From Candidatus Zixiibacteriota bacterium (GTDB lineage: Bacteria > Zixibacteria > MSB-5A5 > WJJR01), in the NCBI GenBank assembly GCA_040752595.1, contig JBFMGX010000019.1:1-32880 (forward strand): a stretch of 32,880 bases of DNA, read 5' to 3'. Positions 32,090 through 32,880 of this stretch are shown one piece after another. Both the position numbers and the translations under genes were made by a program. Under the pieces are notes generated by a model. The model was not told the origin of the DNA. It searched no databases and was given only the letters and a program-made list of their open reading frames with translations. Each line of letters begins with the position of its first letter. Position 1 is the first letter of the stretch.

Positions 32090-32113
32090 GTAGGGGCACG
32101 GCGTGCCGTGCCC
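32090..32113. repeat. GTAGGGGCACGG palindromic repeat downstream of the propeller gene
   Basis: GTAGGGGCACGGCGTGCCGT forms a near-perfect hairpin ending GCCC. It has the same GTAGGGGCACGG arm as the repeat at the adaptor stop (24221-24248). Confidence 0.65.
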
Positions 32114-32186
32114 TTCTTACGTCAGCGGGCTGGGAGACTCCGCCCCGACGCAAGGACGCTGGCCGGTGACGCTCATGGCCGGTGTG

Positions 32187-32298
32187 GCCCTGACGTTCGT
32201 CAGGGCTCGCAAGAGCTACAATACGCACCGGTGACCCCGCCGTGTTCCGGCTCGCATGCCGATCCGTTGGTCCTTGTAGACCGTGACCAAGGTCACGG
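32187..32298. terminator. Pair of hairpins between convergent genes
   Basis: GCCCTGACG/CGTCAGGGC (32187-32206, 9-bp stem, 2-nt loop) and CCGTGACC/GGTCACGG (32281-32298, 8-bp stem, 2-nt loop) lie between the convergent propeller and VWA genes. Each could stop transcription arriving from one side. Neither is followed by a long T-tract. Confidence 0.45.
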
Positions 32299-32308
32299 CC
32301 ACACTTCG

Positions 32309-32880
32309 CTATCGCAGCCGCCGGCGGCGGTTGTGCAGATAATCCCAGAAGATGTATCCGCCCAGACGGTCGGGCGGGGTGAAGTAGGCGCGTCCCCGGT
32401 TGAGGGCGGTGAGCTTGCGGACGAACTGCTGGAGATAGGGATCGGCGGTCACCATGAACGTGGTGATGATGATCTTCTTGCGGCGGCAGATGACCGCTTC
32501 GTCGAGTGTCCGATTGACGATGACCGGATCCAGCCCCGCCGGGTTCCGGTAGATCGTCCCGTCGCGCTTGCGGATCACCGAGGGCTTCCCGTCGGTGATC
32601 ATGAAGATCTGCTTGTTGTGGTGCTTGCGGTGCAGCAGAATCTGCCGCGCCATCCGCAATCCCGCCTGCGTGTTGGTGTGGTAGGGACCGGCGCCGATAT
32701 ACGCCAAATCGGCCACTTGGATCATCGCGGCGTCATCGCCGAAGACGACGACGTCGAGCGCGTCCTTCGGATAGCGGGTCAGAATCATCTCGGCGAAGGC
32801 GAGCGCCACCTGCTTGGCCGGGGTGATGCGGTCTTCGCCGTAGAGAATCATCGAATGCGAGATGTCCAGGAGGAGCACGG
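32309..32880 (-). CDS. VWA-domain protein, C-terminal part (cut by window edge)
   Basis: The frame is open to the window's right edge, so the N-terminus is missing; 190 residues are seen. A complete von Willebrand factor A fold is visible. The MIDAS metal site has DISHSM (Asp-x-Ser-x-Ser), a Thr in YHTNTQAGL and Asp in FMITDGKPS. Basic residues end the protein (HNRRRRLR). VWA proteins of this type are often paired with MoxR-type AAA ATPases in protein or metal-cofactor assembly, but no partner is visible here. Confidence 0.85.
   Translation of the reverse strand, partial: VLLLDISHSMILYGEDRITPAKQVALAFAEMILTRYPKDALDVVVFGDDAAMIQVADLAYIGAGPYHTNTQAGLRMARQILLHRKHHNKQIFMITDGKPSVIRKRDGTIYRNPAGLDPVIVNRTLDEAVICRRKKIIITTFMVTADPYLQQFVRKLTALNRGRAYFTPPDRLGGYIFWDYLHNRRRRLR

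Noticed and set aside
1-32880. CRISPR array
   Set aside because: No regularly spaced direct repeats were seen; the repeats present are dispersed palindromes.

Overview
This is a GC-rich bacterial chromosomal segment carrying about 23 protein genes and one tRNA gene. The makeup suggests an anaerobic or microaerophilic Gram-negative bacterium, possibly from the FCB group (Zixibacteria-like). Evidence for this is a QmoABC-type sulfur/quinone electron-transfer complex, a DUF3078-type envelope protein, a lipoprotein, a MacA/MacB-type exporter, and many short palindromic intergenic repeats. The phylum is an inference only; there is no rRNA or ribosomal protein gene to confirm it.

Layout. 1-400: a nested palindromic element and a REP-like repeat. 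401-1978: fused CobA-HemD (siroheme/cobalamin precursor synthesis). 2082-2639 (minus): an AhpD-like peroxidase-related gene whose reading frame is broken by one in-frame TGA exactly at the second cysteine of the CxxC centre, with a bacterial-SECIS-like hairpin just downstream. It is best read as a selenoprotein. 2729-4703 (plus), divergent from it: ECF sigma factor, zinc-binding anti-sigma factor, a small membrane protein and a secreted cysteine-rich repeat protein, probably one stress regulon. 4917-12730 (minus): qmoA-qmoB-qmoC, a SulP-family transporter with a large extramembrane insert, and a small four-helix (ferritin-like) protein.

13592-20581 (plus): two GT-C-like polytopic membrane proteins, a PAP2-type phosphatase and a long divergent transketolase, separated by repeat-rich spacers. 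20688-25339 (minus): a four-gene macrolide/lipoprotein-exporter-like system (adaptor, two MacB-type permeases, ATPase). 25638-25719: tRNA-Leu(TAG). 25815-29525 (minus): MscL with a zinc-ribbon tail, a DUF3078-type protein, a stand-alone class II Asx-tRNA-synthetase-like catalytic domain, and a lipoprotein. 29713-32062 (plus): a ytfI/ytfJ(gerW)-like pair and a secreted propeller-like protein. 32309-32880 (minus): the C-terminal part of a VWA-domain protein, cut by the window edge.

The Qmo complex would pass electrons between the quinone pool and APS reductase. The SulP transporter may bring in the anion, and CobA-HemD supplies the precursor of siroheme for sulfite reductase. Those partners (sat, aprBA, dsrAB) are not in this window. 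The most striking observation is the probable selenocysteine in the AhpD-like protein next to an ECF/anti-sigma pair, which suggests a selenium-dependent peroxide or thiol-stress response.
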